Source: Antilocapra americana (lineage: Eukaryota > Chordata > Mammalia > Artiodactyla > Antilocapridae). Taken from it: 64,000 nt of DNA. The notes beneath the pieces were generated by a model. That model did not search any database, was not told the DNA's origin, and worked only from the letters and a program-made list of their open reading frames with translations. The stretch is from the NCBI GenBank assembly GCA_007570785.1, contig ML660777.1:2311845-2375844 (forward strand), given 5' to 3'. Positions 36,049-48,482 of this stretch are shown one piece after another (the stretch's first letter is position 1; the number at the start of each line of letters is the position of its first letter). The translations under genes were made by a program, and so were the position numbers.

Positions 36049-36240
36049 GATGCTGGGAAAGATTGAGGGCAGGAGGAGAAGGGGGCGACAAACGATGAGT
36101 TGGTTGGATGGCATCATTGACTCAGCAGGCATGAATTTGACCAAATTCCGGGAGATAGTGAAGGACAGGGAAGCCTGGCATGCTGCAGTCCATGGTGTTG
36201 CAAAGAGTCAGACCCAATTTAGCAACTGAACAACAACAAC
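36049..36240 (+). mobile_element. BovB 3' end, CAA-tail subtype
   Basis: Sense fragment from 'gatgctgggaaagattgagg' to 'gaacaacaacaac'. The tail is the CAACAA type, unlike the CTGAACTGA type at 11996 and 32294. Confidence 0.9.
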
Positions 36241-36439
36241 AAGAAAGCATACTTCTCATTTCCAGAGAGGTACAAATGTTTACATTTGGAGTCTAAGAGA
36301 GATATATTACATTATTTATCTGCAGTATGGTAGCATATATTTATTCACCTAGGTAATATTTTTAGCAAAAGAAAAAGAATTGCAGCCAAACATAAGTGGA
36401 TAAAAAATAAAACATTTACAAAACAAGATGCTTCCAATT

Positions 36440-36570
36440 ATGTGCTACAGTTAAGGGCACAGACTCTTAGTATTCTCAACTGTAAAATGGGATTTATAAT
36501 TAAACAGGCTAATAGGATTTTAAAGAATTTAGTACAACTCCTGGAACAAAATAAGGGCCCACAGAATGAT
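36440..36570 (+). repeat. MIR SINE fragment
   Basis: 'gttaagggcacagactc' and 'ctcaactgtaaaatgggatttataatt' plus 'tagtacaactcctggaacaaaataagg' in MIR order. Confidence 0.55.
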
Positions 36571-36844
36571 ATGTGTAGACATAAATATTAGCTTTGATCT
36601 CTCATCTGGAATGAACTTTGGAGAGATTACTGATTAGAAGTGTGAGGCTGACCAGGTGCAGAAATGTGGTCCCAGGTGTAGAATTTCACAGCAAGTCATC
36701 TCTTTGCATTAATGCGACAATTCAGATATGGAAGGATTTGGATCCTTGCATTTTGGTTTATTATTGGTCTTAATTCTTCTAAATGTCAGCCAGTCAGACA
36801 GAATTTCTCTGCCCCTCATTTCCCAATAAAATTTTAGATATGTA

Positions 36845-37815
36845 TGTGTGTACACTCAGTCATGTCTAACTCTGTGCAACCACATGGGTAACAGCTCGCC
36901 AGGCTTCTCTGTCCTTCACTATCTCCTGGAGTTTGCCCAAATTCATGCCCATTGAGTCAGTGATGCCATCCAACCATCTCATCCTTGTTGCCCCCTTCTT
37001 TTCTTGCCCTCAGTCCTTCCCAGTATATCAGGGTCTTTAACAGTGAGTCAGCTCTTCATATCAGGTGGCCAAAGGATTGGAGCTTCAGTTTCAGCATCAG
37101 TCTTTCCAGTGAATAGTCAGGGTTGATTTCCTTTAGGGTTGACTGGCTTTATCTCCTTGTTGTCCAAGGGACTTTCAAGAGTCTTCTCCAGCACCACAAT
37201 TGGAAAGCATTAATTCTTTGGCACCCAACCTTCTTTATGGTTCAACTCTCACATTCATACATGACTACTAGAAAATCCATATGTTGGACTAGACAGCCTT
37301 TTGTTGGCAAAGTGATGTCTCTGCTTTTTAATAAACCACCTAGTTTTGCCATAGCTTTCCTTCCAAGGAGCAATCGTCTTTTAATTTTGTGGCTGTAGTC
37401 ACCGTCTGCAGTGATTTTGGAACCCAAGAAAATAGACCGTCATTGTTTCTACTTTTTCCTTATCTCTTTGCCATGAAGTGATGAGACTGGATGCCATGAC
37501 CTTAGTTTTTTTAACGTTGAGTTGTAAGCCAACTTTTTCACTCTCCTCTTTACACCTCAGTCAAGAGGTTCTTCAGCTCCTCTTTGGTTTCTGCCATTAA
37601 AGTGGTATCATCTGCGTATCTGAGGTTGTTGATGTTTCTCCAGGCAATCTTGATTCCAGCTTGTGAGTCATCTAGCCTTCCATTTTGCATGATGTATTCT
37701 GCATAGAAGTTAAATAAACAAGGTGACAATATACAGCCTTGACATACTCCTTTCCCAATTTGAAACCAGTCTGTTATTCCATGTCCAGTACTAACTGTCA
37801 CAGTATTATAGATGG
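36845..37815 (-). mobile_element. BovB LINE, 5'-truncated
   Basis: Antisense RT C-terminal part and 3' end. The minus-strand frame at 37550-37837 shows the RT core with an intact Tyr-Ala-Asp-Asp box, but frames are interrupted downstream. Confidence 0.92.
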
Positions 37816-38870
37816 CTATAGCTTTATATGACAACATAAAAGCAATACATGGAAAAAGTGATGAAAATTGTGCACAATGAACCCTACTTTATAGATATTC
37901 ATCATCTTCAATGGACTGGTGACAGTAGTTCAGAAAGATAATTTTCACTTTCTTCATCTTTCTACATGGTTGTTAAATTAGTTTTGACTAGTGTTGTAAA
38001 TATCTTTGTTTCCTAAAAGACATAAATATCAGGGATATAAGAGTGCTGAGTATCTAGTTGTCTGAATGGAGTAGCTGTCATCAAGAAAAGAGCTCCAATT
38101 TAATGTGGAGATAATAAAAATGAACTATGCATCCTGGAAATATAATAAATAGAGAGATTTTTCCATAATAAAAATACCAAAATAATGTAATATTATATTT
38201 GTTTTCAGAAAACAAGGAAAAATAGCTCCTTTATAATGAAACACTGAGCATACATCCTTGGGATTTACCAATCATTATTGTTTTAAATTAAAACAAAATT
38301 TATTTATTTTTGGTCTTAAAATAGAATGTCAAAATAAAAAACAAAAAAACTCACCCTAATTCACCCATAGAGTGCCAAGTCTGTTCTGAATGCATATTTG
38401 TAAATTGTGTCTCTCTTTGGGCACTGACGCTTCATTGTTAAGTGCAGGGTGAGGTGGTGTGTGGAGCCTGTTATTTCAAATGTGCCTTCCCATCTTATAA
38501 TGTGGCTCTGTGCTTCGGCACGTCTGCTTTTCTTGGCTCCTGGATTGGGTTTCACATGAGCATCAGGCCACTGCCTAGCAGCACTTGACAAGATCAGAGT
38601 GGAAATAGATGTTCTCAATCGTGATAAATTTGGCCAGCATCATTTTTGAGAGTTCACACTTGTCTCTCCTGCCTTGGGAAGTAAGAATTTGATAGCATGA
38701 AAAACATGGTGGGCCTGGCAATTTTAATTTCTTTGTAGGAATATAGGAAATAAAAGCAAAGTTATGTAATCTTTAAAGGGTAGCATACCTTTAATTTCTT
38801 GGTGAGCAAGTGTGCCTGTGTCACAGAAAATGAGTTTTGTGTCATCATTTATTATTCAAAAACATATGAT
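37816..38870. other. Intergenic, no gene seen
   Basis: AT-rich. The patch at 38390-38620 is GC-richer and single-copy looking; the minus frame there lacks other support. Confidence 0.45.
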
Positions 38871-38871
38871 T

Positions 38872-39065
38872 AGGACTTCCCTGGTGACCCATTGGCTGAG
38901 ACTCCATGCTGCCAATGCAGAGGCTTGGGGTCCAGTGCCTGGTCAGGAAACTGGATTCCACATGCCATAGCTAAGAGCTCACACACACAACTAAAGATCC
39001 AGCATGCTGAAGCTAAGACCTGGTGCAGCGAAATAAATTAAAGAAATATTTAAAATATATATATA
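38872..39065 (+). repeat. CHR-type SINE
   Basis: Sense: 'ggacttccctggtgacccattgg', 'actccatgctgccaatgcag', 'ctggtcagg', 'tccagcatgctgaagctaagacctggtgcagc', then an AAATAAAT-type tail. Confidence 0.85.
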
Positions 39066-39660
39066 ATTGATTCAGTAACATGGATAAAATGTCATGTGAC
39101 CTTCTGTTTTCTCTATTTCTAGACATTCCAAAAAATTGGGAGGGTACACTTTAAAAAGACGAAAACCTCCAGAATGTAAAAACAGTCTTGAATGAATTAG
39201 CATGATAACTTCTGTCCAACTCATGCATCTGTTATAAGTTTCATGCTTCAATCACCTGAAAGAGGAAAATAAAGTCCTTTGATTTTTCTGCCTTTCAACT
39301 CTGGAACAGAATAGAATATCTCTGACTTTAAAATGGGTGATCTCCAAAAAAAAAAGGGGGGGGAAGTGAAAAGATAGCTTAACATTTTATTAACTGCTAG
39401 TAGTTTTGTGTTTTGAAAGTTTTCTTCCTCTCATTGAAATATGCAATTATGACATTTCCAAGAAGTGGTGGCATCTGGTGTTAAGGACAAAATAGTGGGA
39501 ATTTACCACAAGCAGCCTGATTCTCACACCTGTTCTGTCTGAGGAAGAAAGTTTCCTGAGGCCACTTGTGGAGTCAGCAGTTGTAACAGACCTGTAAACA
39601 TTTGTTACTTTTCAATAGTGGTATGATTTGTGATTCGTAAGTAATAGCAAATAATTAGAT
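39066..39660. other. Intergenic, no gene seen
   Basis: Contains an A10-G8 run near 39345-39363; otherwise no supported feature. Confidence 0.5.
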
Positions 39661-39678
39661 AGCACTGACTTAGATTTT

Positions 39679-39905
39679 GGGCTTCCCAGGTGGCGCTGGT
39701 GGTAAAGATCCCCCCTGCCAATGCAGGAGATGTAAGAGACGTGGGCTCGATCCCTGGGTGGGAAGATCCCCTGGAGGAGGTCATGGCAGCCCACTCCAGT
39801 ACTCTTGCCTGGAGAATCCCATGGACAGAGGAGCCTTGTGGGCTACAGTTCATCAGGTCACAAAGAATTGGACACAACTAAAGTGACTGAGAACACACTC
39901 TTGCA
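39679..39905 (+). repeat. Bov-tA SINE with TSD
   Basis: Full sense copy flanked by ACTTAGATTTT (39668-39678 and 39906-39916). Confidence 0.94.
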
Positions 39906-39919
39906 ACTTAGATTTTAAG

Positions 39920-39923
<4 letters not shown>

Positions 39924-39965
<42 letters not shown>
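39924..39965. repeat. (TG)n microsatellite
   Basis: About 21 uninterrupted TG units just 3' of the SINE; likely length-variable. Confidence 0.97.
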
Positions 39966-39967
<2 letters not shown>

Positions 39968-39984
39968 TCATGTAACTGTCATGA

Positions 39985-40135
39985 TAACTGTCATTATCTC
40001 CATCTTAGAAATGAGAAGCTGAGCCATGGAGAAATTACATCTCTTGCCCAAGATTTCATGGCTGGTAAGTCAAAGATCCCAGACAGCTGGATCCAGAGTT
40101 TATGTACTTAACTAGTACACAACACTACCTCTCAA
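39985..40135 (-). repeat. MIR SINE
   Basis: Clear antisense MIR: 'cattatctccatcttagaaatgagaagctgagccatgg', 'cttgcccaagatttcatggctggtaagtc', 'cagagtttatgtacttaac'. Confidence 0.85.
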
Positions 40136-40940
40136 CTTCAAATGTGTTTTCCTGCTGTGTATTCATCCTAGGAGGCTGTACAAGTCCATCTATGTTGGCA
40201 TTACTGAAAACATTCCTGTGCTTTCTTTAATTTAATTTATTGCCAATAAATTAGAAGCCAATCTAAACCAAAAGCAAAATACCCCCAGCAGCTCAATCTG
40301 GCAATATAAAAAGGAAGCGAGCTGTCCCTCTAGCTAGATGCAGCCCACAGACATGCTTAGTTTGGTCTGTGGTTTTGGCCTGGACAGTGTTTTACATTTT
40401 AATTAGTTCCCAAAATAAACACAATGAAATTGAAAAGCCTTGTACACAAATCTGAATTTCTGCCCTCTCTTAGAAAATTGGATCCTCAACACTGGATTTG
40501 AATCTCTGGCTTCTCAGAGTGCTTATCATCTTCATCTCCTAGAAACCAGGGCTTAGGTCACTTACCACTGGTCACATCACTTCATTTATGTGTTTTCCTG
40601 CCTGGCCCCTTTATACATTTGATTTTGTCATGCTTGAAACAATGTTTTCCAGGAGTGGAAATAAAATAATTAATGAAGCTTATAAAAGGAAATTTCAGAA
40701 AGGTGGCTTGTAGATTAGATGGGCATTTATTCCTCAGAACTAAAGGATTAGTGCTGAGCATTATTCTGAGCAAAAGAACTTAGGGTCAGATTAAAATCTT
40801 GGGACACATAATTTTGTCCTGTCTCTACTTGTCTATGTACCTTCAAGCAAGTTCCTCAACTTTCACATAGAATAGCATGTTTTCCAAATTCTAGGTACCA
40901 TTCATACCACAAAATGATGAAACATATTTTCATGCTATGT
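40136..40940. other. Intergenic, no gene seen
   Basis: No supported gene or named repeat. Confidence 0.5.
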
Positions 40941-40942
40941 TT

Positions 40943-41030
40943 GGAGTTGGTGATGGACAAGGAAGCCTAGTGTGCTACAGTCCATGGGCTCTCAGAGTCA
41001 GACATGACTGAGTGACTGAACTGAACTGAT
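40943..41030 (+). mobile_element. BovB 3' end, very short
   Basis: Only the last ~90 bp, ending 'gactgaactgaactgatg'. Confidence 0.85.
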
Positions 41031-41204
41031 GCTTGATGTATATTATTCCAAAGAAGATCAAAATGTTACCCAAATGAAGAGAAGAAAGATTCCATAGCAA
41101 TATCACACATCCCTTTCTTTCCTAGGAGAAATCATTGATTTTATTTTTTAATACACAGGATCTATCGAACAGTAATGATAAGAACAGACACTAATTTGGT
41201 AAAG

Positions 41205-41438
41205 TCTGCTGGAGTTGACTCATTGGAAAAGACCCTGATGCTGGGAAGGACTGGGGGCAGGAGAAGAAGGGGACGACAGAGGGTGAGATGGCTGGATGGC
41301 ATCACTGACTCGATGGACATGAGTTTGGGTGGTCTCTGGGAGTTGGTGATGGACACAGAGGCCTGGCGTGCTGTGATTCATGGGGTTGCAAAGTGTCAGA
41401 CACGACTGAGTGACTGAGCTGAGCTGAGCTGAGCTGGA
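41205..41438 (+). mobile_element. BovB 3' end
   Basis: Sense, last ~230 bp, with a distinctive (GAGCT)n tail: four to five GAGCT units at 41412-41436. Confidence 0.9.
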
Positions 41439-41684
41439 TGAGAAATAAATGAATGTTTTTCTCTAAAGCGCTGCTGATATTTTTATCATGATTAGAAATG
41501 TGTTCACCAAGAACCCTCCCATATAGAATTCTATAAGCAAATCTGCTTGGACCTCATCTTTAAAATATTTACCTTTATCTGTGATACATACAAACTCTTT
41601 TAGGCTTTGTTTTATATGTACTGGCAGAATATGTGCAGCCACACACTGAGACCTCCCGTTATTTAGCTAGTAGTTCATCCATAC

Positions 41685-41775
41685 ATTTTTTCAAAAGATA
41701 TTTACCAAGTGCCTAGTACATGCCATATTCTCAGCTTCATTATTGTAATTTATAGCCTAGACATGATTCAAACAA
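41685..41775 (-). repeat. L2 3' fragment
   Basis: 'cattttttcaaaagatatttaccaagtgcctagtacatgcc' is antisense L2 end; short. Confidence 0.5.
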
Positions 41776-43240
41776 TGAGGGATATTCAGTTGTTATGAAG
41801 GTGGAGGATGCTCAATGTATCCATTGTGATAATTTGCGTTTTGAGTGGGATTACTGAGATGACTGAAGAAGTACTTCCTTACATCTGAGTTCCAAAATTA
41901 GTAGCAAAGTACCAAGCATCTTGGATCTATGTCATCCTCTGTTTGTGAGTCAAGCTAGGAGACCTGTCTCCAAAGCAGTTTGGCATCTCTGCATCGTCAG
42001 TCGGCTGGCATTGTGGGGGAAGAGATGATGAGAGTTTAATCTTTATTATAATTTCTGAAAAATTGCGAGTTTGTGCTTCTGGCCTATCACTCCTTAAAGT
42101 CTGTCTCAGAGCCTTAGGAGTTCTGTTGCATTCCATTTGTCAAATCCTTCAGCCCATGTAGCACACTTTGTTTCCATTTCTTCCAACTTTACTCTTACTT
42201 GGTCACATTAGAGAAATATATTAGCATCAAATATACTAAGCCTTCCTATATACAGTATATAGCTGATGTCGTTGAGGAAAGTTCGAGAAGGTCTTCAGTG
42301 ATCTTGTCTTAGACTAGAAAGCCGTGTAATCTATGATTCTGTTTCGATCCCTTGAGGTTCCAGAATTTCTATTCAGACAGACACTTTCAGCAATTATTTA
42401 CAAGCCTGCATTTCTTCCTTCCCAATGTTAAACCACAGTTAACAGCATCCTGACCACTTGTGTACTGAACCCCTACAACAGGTTCCATTTGAGACTATAG
42501 CCAGAAGCCTGTTAATGCCCTAATGAAAGCAATTTGTATCAACTAAGGCACAATGAAGACACAAAAGGGAAAAGGTTAACCCTGCCAAATGGGTGTCTTA
42601 TTGAATTAAATGAAAACTGCAGCTCACTCTTTCCTCAGAATCCTGGGTGAAATTCAGAGACACAAGCTACAGCGGCCTGAAGTATTTTTGGATGTTGTTT
42701 TCTTTTCACTCTACATCTTAGTGCATGCTCATTTGAAAGCTCCTCTACTTTCATTTCACTGTCAAGAAGTTTTCTCTCCGATTTTGAATACAGTAGGATG
42801 GAATGATTGAAGAATGTGTGTGTGCACTAGGGGGCAGGTGGAGTCCCAAAGAAAGGAAATCAAGATAGAGCTTAAAGGTCTCTTTTCATCAACTCTTCAG
42901 TCAAAGAACACATGTTCTATGGGATACTTTCCAAATTCCCAGACTGTGCTATTCATCTGAAAGTTTCAGCTCCATCAAAATCTATCTTGTTGGAATTCTT
43001 ATAATTGGAAATATATTTTTTGTAGGATTTATTTTCTTTCCTATGAGAAAAAAATACAAGTAATGTCCAGGAGATCATTATCACCTTCAACATTCATGAG
43101 CATGGTGGATAAGAACCTCATTCCAGGTTTAGAAATACAAGAGAATGAAAGAGGGTAGAGCAGGTTCTCTTAAAAAACAAAACAAAACACTAGAGCTATA
43201 CAAGTAATGTGAAAAACTGATCTTTTGCATGTAAATATTT
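41776..43240. other. Intergenic, no gene seen
   Basis: No gene supported. The plus frame at 42610-42810 and minus frame at 41927-42136 show no domain and no matching splice partners. Confidence 0.45.
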
Positions 43241-44204
43241 AACAGTTAGAACTGGACCTGGAACAACAGACTGGTTCCAAATAGGGAAAGGAGTACATCA
43301 AGGCTGTATATTGTCACTCTGCTTATTTAACTTATATGCAGAGAGTATCATGAGAAATGCTGGGCTGAATGAAGCACAAGCTAGATTCAGGATTGCTGGG
43401 AGAAATATCAATAATCTCAGATATGCAGATGACACCATCCTTATGGTAGAAAGCAAGGAAGACCTAAAGGACCTCTTGATGAGAGTGAAAGAGGAGAGTG
43501 AAAAAGTTGGCTTAAGGCTCAACATTAAGAAAACTAAGATTGTGGCATCTGGTTCCATCATTTCATGGGAAATAGATGGGGAAACAGTGGAAACAGTGAC
43601 AGACTTTATTTTTTGGGGCTCCAAAATCACTGCAGATGGTGACTGCAGCCATGAAATTAAAAGATGCTTGTTCCTTGGAAGAAAAGTTATGACCAACCTA
43701 GACAGCACATTAAAAAGCAGAGACATTACTTTGCCAACAAAGTCCATCTAGTCAAAGCTATTGTTTTTCTAGTAGTCGTATATGGATGTGAGAGTTGGAT
43801 TATAAAGAAAACTGAGCACCGAAGAATTGATGCTTTTGAACTGTGGTGTTGGAGAAGACTCTTGAGAGTCCCTTGGACTGCAAGGAGATCCAACCAGTCC
43901 ATCATAAAGGAAATCAGTCCTTAATATTCATTGGCAGGACTGATGCTGAAGCTGAAATTCCAATCCTTTGGCCACTTGATGCAAAGAATTGACTCATTTG
44001 TAAAGACCCTGATCCTGGGAAAGACTGAAGGCAGGAGGAGAAGGGGATGACAGAGGATGAGATGGTTGAATGGCATCACTGACTCGATGCCCTTGTACAT
44101 GATTTTGAACAAGTGCTGGGAGTTGGTGATGGACAGAGAAGGTTGGCGTGCTGTAGTCCATGGGGTCACAAAGAGTCGGACATAACTGAGTGACTGAACT
44201 GAAC
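43241..44204 (+). mobile_element. BovB LINE, 5'-truncated, RT core readable
   Basis: Sense copy from mid-RT to the CTGAACTGA-type tail. The frame at 43311-43751 keeps the Tyr-Ala-Asp-Asp box (codons 43422-43433), then shifts into 43664-43924. Pseudogenic, no promoter or endonuclease. Confidence 0.94.
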
Positions 44205-44332
44205 TGCTGCAGACAATTAAAGATATATTGGTAAGTGGTATAGACAGTAATGATATGGAGAGAGTGAAATGGGGAGCTCAAATGGAGAGTTCCATGGAGA
44301 AATATTAATGATTAAAATTTGCTCAGGGTTAA

Positions 44333-44702
44333 TGCTGTGTGGTGCTAGAGAAGACTCCTGAGAGTCCCTTGGATAGTTAAGGAGACCAAACTAGTCAATC
44401 TTAAGGGAAATCAACCTTGAATACTCACTGGAAGGACTGATGCTGAGGCTAAAGCTCCAGTATTTTGGTCATCTGATGTGAACAGTCAACTTACTGGAAA
44501 AGTCCCTGATGCTGGGAAAGATTGAGGACAGAAGGAGAAAAAGGACGTCAGAGGATGATATGACTGGATGGCATCACTGATGCAATGGACATGAACTTGG
44601 ACAAACTTTGGGAGATGGTGAGGGACAGTGAGGCTTGGTGTGCTGCAGTCTGTGGGGTTGCAAAGAGTTGAACATAACTGGTCGACTGAACAATAACAAT
44701 GC
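44333..44702 (+). mobile_element. BovB 3' end, CAA-tail subtype
   Basis: Second sense BovB end, about 130 bp after the previous one but of the other tail type ('gaacaataacaatgc'), so a separate insertion. Confidence 0.9.
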
Positions 44703-44889
44703 TCTATAACTTAATATTAACCAGAAGAATGATGACTACTAGAAATCATTGAAGAAAAACTTGAGGCAGAATGCAAGTTTAATTTATTTCCTCTCAGTTT
44801 CTCTACTACTGATCTATTTTCTTTATCTAGATTACCTGGGCTTACTCCTCATACCTGAGGCTCTTTACATAGCCCCTACTAATTGTTCT

Positions 44890-45417
44890 AGGAAAAGGGT
44901 CAGTAAATATTTTTTTCTGTAAAGAGAGTCAGATAGCACATAGCTGAGGCTTTATAAGCCATGCAGTTTTTGTCGCAACTACTCAGTTACACAGTTGTAA
45001 CAAAACAGCAGCCACAGATAGTATGTAACAATTGAACATTGTAACATTTCAATAAAACTTTACAAATGGTAAAATTGTGCTAAAGAATGCTAACGTTCAT
45101 ATAATTTTTCTGCATCATGAAATAATATTCCCTGATGGCTCAGAGCGTAAAGTGTCTGCCTGCAATGTGGGAGACCTGGGTTTGATCCCTAGGTGGGGAA
45201 GATCCCTTGTAGAAGTAAATGGCAACCCACTCAGGAGCCTGGTAGGCTACAGTCTATGGGGTCGCAAAGAGTCAGACGCGACTGAGCGAATTCACTTTTT
45301 TCTTTCTTTCTGTGAATTTTTTTGAACAACTTACCAAATATAAACCATTCGTAGCTCGTGAATTGTAGAAAAGCAAGCACTGAAGCAGATTTGGCCTGTG
45401 GACCGTAGATTACTGAT
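44890..45417 (+). mobile_element. hAT-Charlie type MITE split by a SINE
   Basis: Same family as 16946-17150: 'ctgtaaagagagtcagatagcac', 'gtcgcaactactcagttac', 'ttcaataaaactttac', then after the SINE 'aaaccattcgtagctcgtgaattgt' and 'gcagatttggcctgtggaccgtagattactgat'. The parts are collinear. Confidence 0.75.
45125..45300 (+). repeat. Bov-tA SINE nested in the MITE
   Basis: Sense copy with an internal deletion: the 'cccactccagtattcttgcctgg...' block is missing between 'caacccactc' and 'aggagcctgg' (about 45230). Confidence 0.9.
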
Positions 45418-46371
45418 GTCTGCATCAGGAGACTTCAGTATCTCCCCATCTGTACCCTCACTACAGCTCTGTTCAGTTTCCTCATCTGTCTCATAGAAAC
45501 TAGATACCCTTGCTATGTACAATTTAGATAACTTATAATCTTCAAAGTGTAAATCTAAAACTAATGTAATAATTTATTTGATAGCAAATAATTGACATAA
45601 CTTTAGATTAAAGGAAGTCTTCTGGTCATGTTAAGCATCAGAAACTGCTGTCCAGAGAAAAGTCAAGTATGTAGAACATAAGATGAATGAGTCAGAGTCT
45701 GTGTAACTAATAGTCAAACCTGGTTCCCCTTCCCTTGGGCAGGAGACCAGAAAATCTCTCCTTGCAGAAAAGATCAGCTGAAAAAAAAAGACTCAGTGAT
45801 ACTGATATCTGTTATTTCCCAGATATTTGTTATTTCACAGTGAAATTTTTTCAATGCTACATCTTATTTTGAAATATGGTTGCAAATACTAGGAGTAGCA
45901 ACTTTAAATAAGAAAGGTAGGACATGTGGATGGAGAGGGACAGAATAGAGAACATACTGACTTTATTTTAAGATTTGTGATAATATATGACTTTTAAATT
46001 CCTACATATGTATTTTTCATAAATATAATAAGTTAATTACAAAGAAAATGGAGCTAAATGGTGACTTTCAATGCCTACAGAACAAATCTAAACTGTTGGG
46101 CAAGTCAAACAAGATGCTATAACTTGGGCATAGCTCACCTTTATGGCTATATCACAATCACTCCCTAGCATGTACTAGAAAAAATAACTATTCTATACAA
46201 ACTACTTCCATATCACTGTGTTCTTGTTCCTGCTTTTCTCTCTTGAATGCACTTTTCTCACTCTCTGCCTACTTATCTTTAAGAAAATAAATGTTTCCCC
46301 CTTTATAGACCTTTCACAGACCCCATAAGGATCAATTTGACATGTTTACCCCATAGCACTTAGCATAGGGA
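45418..46371. other. Intergenic, no gene seen
   Basis: No supported gene. AT-rich. Confidence 0.5.
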
Positions 46372-46500
46372 GCTGCCCAGGTGGTACTAGTAGTAAAGAA
46401 CCCGTTTGCCAATGCACGAGACATAAGAGATGCAGATCCGATTCTTGGGTCAGGAAGATGCCCTGGAAGGCACAGCAACTCATTCCAGTGTTCTTGCCTG
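46372..46500 (+). repeat. Bov-tA SINE, 3'-truncated
   Basis: Sense tRNA-like half ending at 'ttcttgcctgg'; meets an antisense copy directly. Confidence 0.9.
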
Positions 46501-46628
46501 GTGAAAGTGGAAGTCGCTCAGTCATGTCTGACTATTTGTGACCCCGTGGACTATACAGTCTGTGGAATTCTCCAGCCAGAACACTGGAGTGGGTAGCCTT
46601 ATCCCTTCTCCAGGGGATCTTCCCAATG
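46501..46628 (-). repeat. Bov-tA SINE, antisense, truncated
   Basis: Antisense 3' half, from 'gtggaagtcgctcagtcatgtctgac' to 'ccaggggatcttccca'. Tail-to-tail with the copy at 46372-46500. Confidence 0.9.
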
Positions 46629-46795
46629 CACCTGGAGAGCTGTTGAAAATACACATTCCTCTGCCCCTACTCCCTGAGACTCTGATTCAGTTGGTCTGGG
46701 GTGGAGCCTATGAATCTTTAGTTTGACAGGTACCTTCTGATGATTCTGATGGAAAATCTCACATCCTCACCTTGAGAAATTACTGGATACTGGGA
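46629..46795 (+). mobile_element. MER5A-type MITE
   Basis: 'cctggagagctgttgaaaatacacattcc', 'ctgagactctgattcagttggtctggggtggagcc', 'gattctgatg', 'ccttgagaaattactgg' follow MER5A order. Confidence 0.75.
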
Positions 46796-47847
46796 GAAGG
46801 AAAAGGTTGAGGAAATTACTTTGGGAGTATTTTGGGAGACTGGAGAAAGATGTGTACTCAGTGAAAGGGAGAGGAATAAATGGCTGCAATTTTGAAATGC
46901 TTTGCTACTATCTGCAGAAAACAGAAAAACTGGAATTAGAGTTTACCAGTTGCTTTATCTGTCTTCAAAATGACTACTTGTGATTTATGGTCTGAATTTT
47001 AAAGTAGCTTCATGTCACAGACCTCATAAATAGCTTACTATAAGGACTGAGAAGATATCTGGGAACTCATGTCAATTTGCAACCTGTGATGAGTTAGAAT
47101 TCTACCACTCTAAATATCACACTGTTTTCTTCCACTTACCAAAGGCTTTTGCAATAACAAAATCAATTATATATTCAAATTTAACATCATTTTTAAAAGC
47201 AAATTATGTAAAAATTCTTTATAGATATAAGCATTGTTTTTCACTATATGATACATTCTTTGGTGATGACTCATCCTTATGTACAGAACTCAAAGAATCT
47301 GTCATTCACTGGGTAAATTATTGTTGAGAAGTCTGCTTTTATTGCTAACTCTGGAAATGAATAAAACCTTGTGAATATTTTCCTTAAGCTGTCTAAATTC
47401 CATTTTTACTATAGCCACAGCTAGCTCTATAAAGGAAACAAATCCAATTGAAATTTTAATGGTAAAATATGAAATAATTATTTGTTGAATTCTTTACTTA
47501 ATTCAGTAAATTAAAAATAAATAAATATTAACCAACATGTGTTAGAGTTAAATTTGCCAACTGCTTCATTACAATAAATAATGTAAAGTATGAAAGCAAT
47601 CATTGCCTGCTATGTGTGGAAATAAAGACTAACCAAATGAGAACAAGCAAAGATTATTTATTCAGAGCTTGTTATAGCAAAAGAATTGGCTACCAATACT
47701 TGTGTCTGGCAGAGACTCAAAAACAAGCAGAGGAGCCAGAAAGATTTATACTGAATAAAAGAGAAGATTTCAGGTGTGCTCTGATGAAAGACTGTTGGTA
47801 TAGGAAAGCTGTAGATGGTTTAAGAAGAAAGGGTAATCCGATGCGAT
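46796..47847. other. Intergenic, no gene seen
   Basis: AT-rich. The plus frame at 47616-48113 begins here but runs into the Bov-tA dimer and is not a gene. Confidence 0.5.
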
Positions 47848-48183
47848 TGATTGTGCTGTGCTTAGTTGCTCAGTCATGTTTGACTCTCTGCAGCCCCATG
47901 GACTGTAGCCCACGAGTCTCCTCTGTCCATGGGGATTCTCCAGGCAAGAATACCAGAGTGGGTTGCCATGCCCTCCTCCAGGGGTTCTTACCAACCCAGG
48001 GATCAAACCCAGGTCTCCCACATTGCAGGCAGATTCTTTACCATCTGAGCCACCGGGGAGGCCCAAGAATACTGGAGTGGGTAGCCTATCCCTTCTCCAG
48101 GGAAACTTGCTGAACCAGGAATCCAACTGGGGTCCCCTGCATTGCAGGTGGATTCTTTACCCTCTGAGCTACCCAGGAAGCCC
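47848..48183 (-). repeat. Bov-A2 type dimeric SINE
   Basis: Two antisense Bov-tA units in tandem (junction near 48065), the second lacking its 3' end. The near-duplicates ATGCGATTGAT and ATGTGATTGTT on the two sides may be a decayed TSD. Confidence 0.9.
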
Positions 48184-48349
48184 ATGTGATTGTTTAGGGG
48201 TGCCTATTTGCTTTCTCTAGTTGGCCCTAAGTTGGAAACCAGGATAATGGGGAAGCTGTCAGATATGAATCAAGTTCTTGCCATTTGGGGTTGTTTTAGA
48301 GATTTTTGACTCCCTGGGTCAGTTGATTGCTGGTTCCTACAAGTCTGAC

Positions 48350-48482
48350 TTCCCTGGAGAAGGGAATGGCTACCCACTCCAGTATTCTTACCTGGGAAAT
48401 CCCATGGACTGAAGAGTCTGGTGGGTTACTGTCCATGAAATGGCAAAATAGTCAGACTTAGCAGCTCAACAACAAATAACAA
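48350..48482 (+). repeat. Bov-tA SINE, 5'-deleted
   Basis: Sense; joins 'gacttccctgg' straight to 'agaagggaatggctaccc', ending in a CAACAA tail. Confidence 0.88.

Noticed and set aside
43311..43924. Reverse-transcriptase frames as an active or host gene
   Set aside because: 5'-truncated BovB with frameshift; no promoter and no endonuclease.
47616..48113. 165-codon plus-strand frame
   Set aside because: Most of it is translation of a Bov-A2 dimer.
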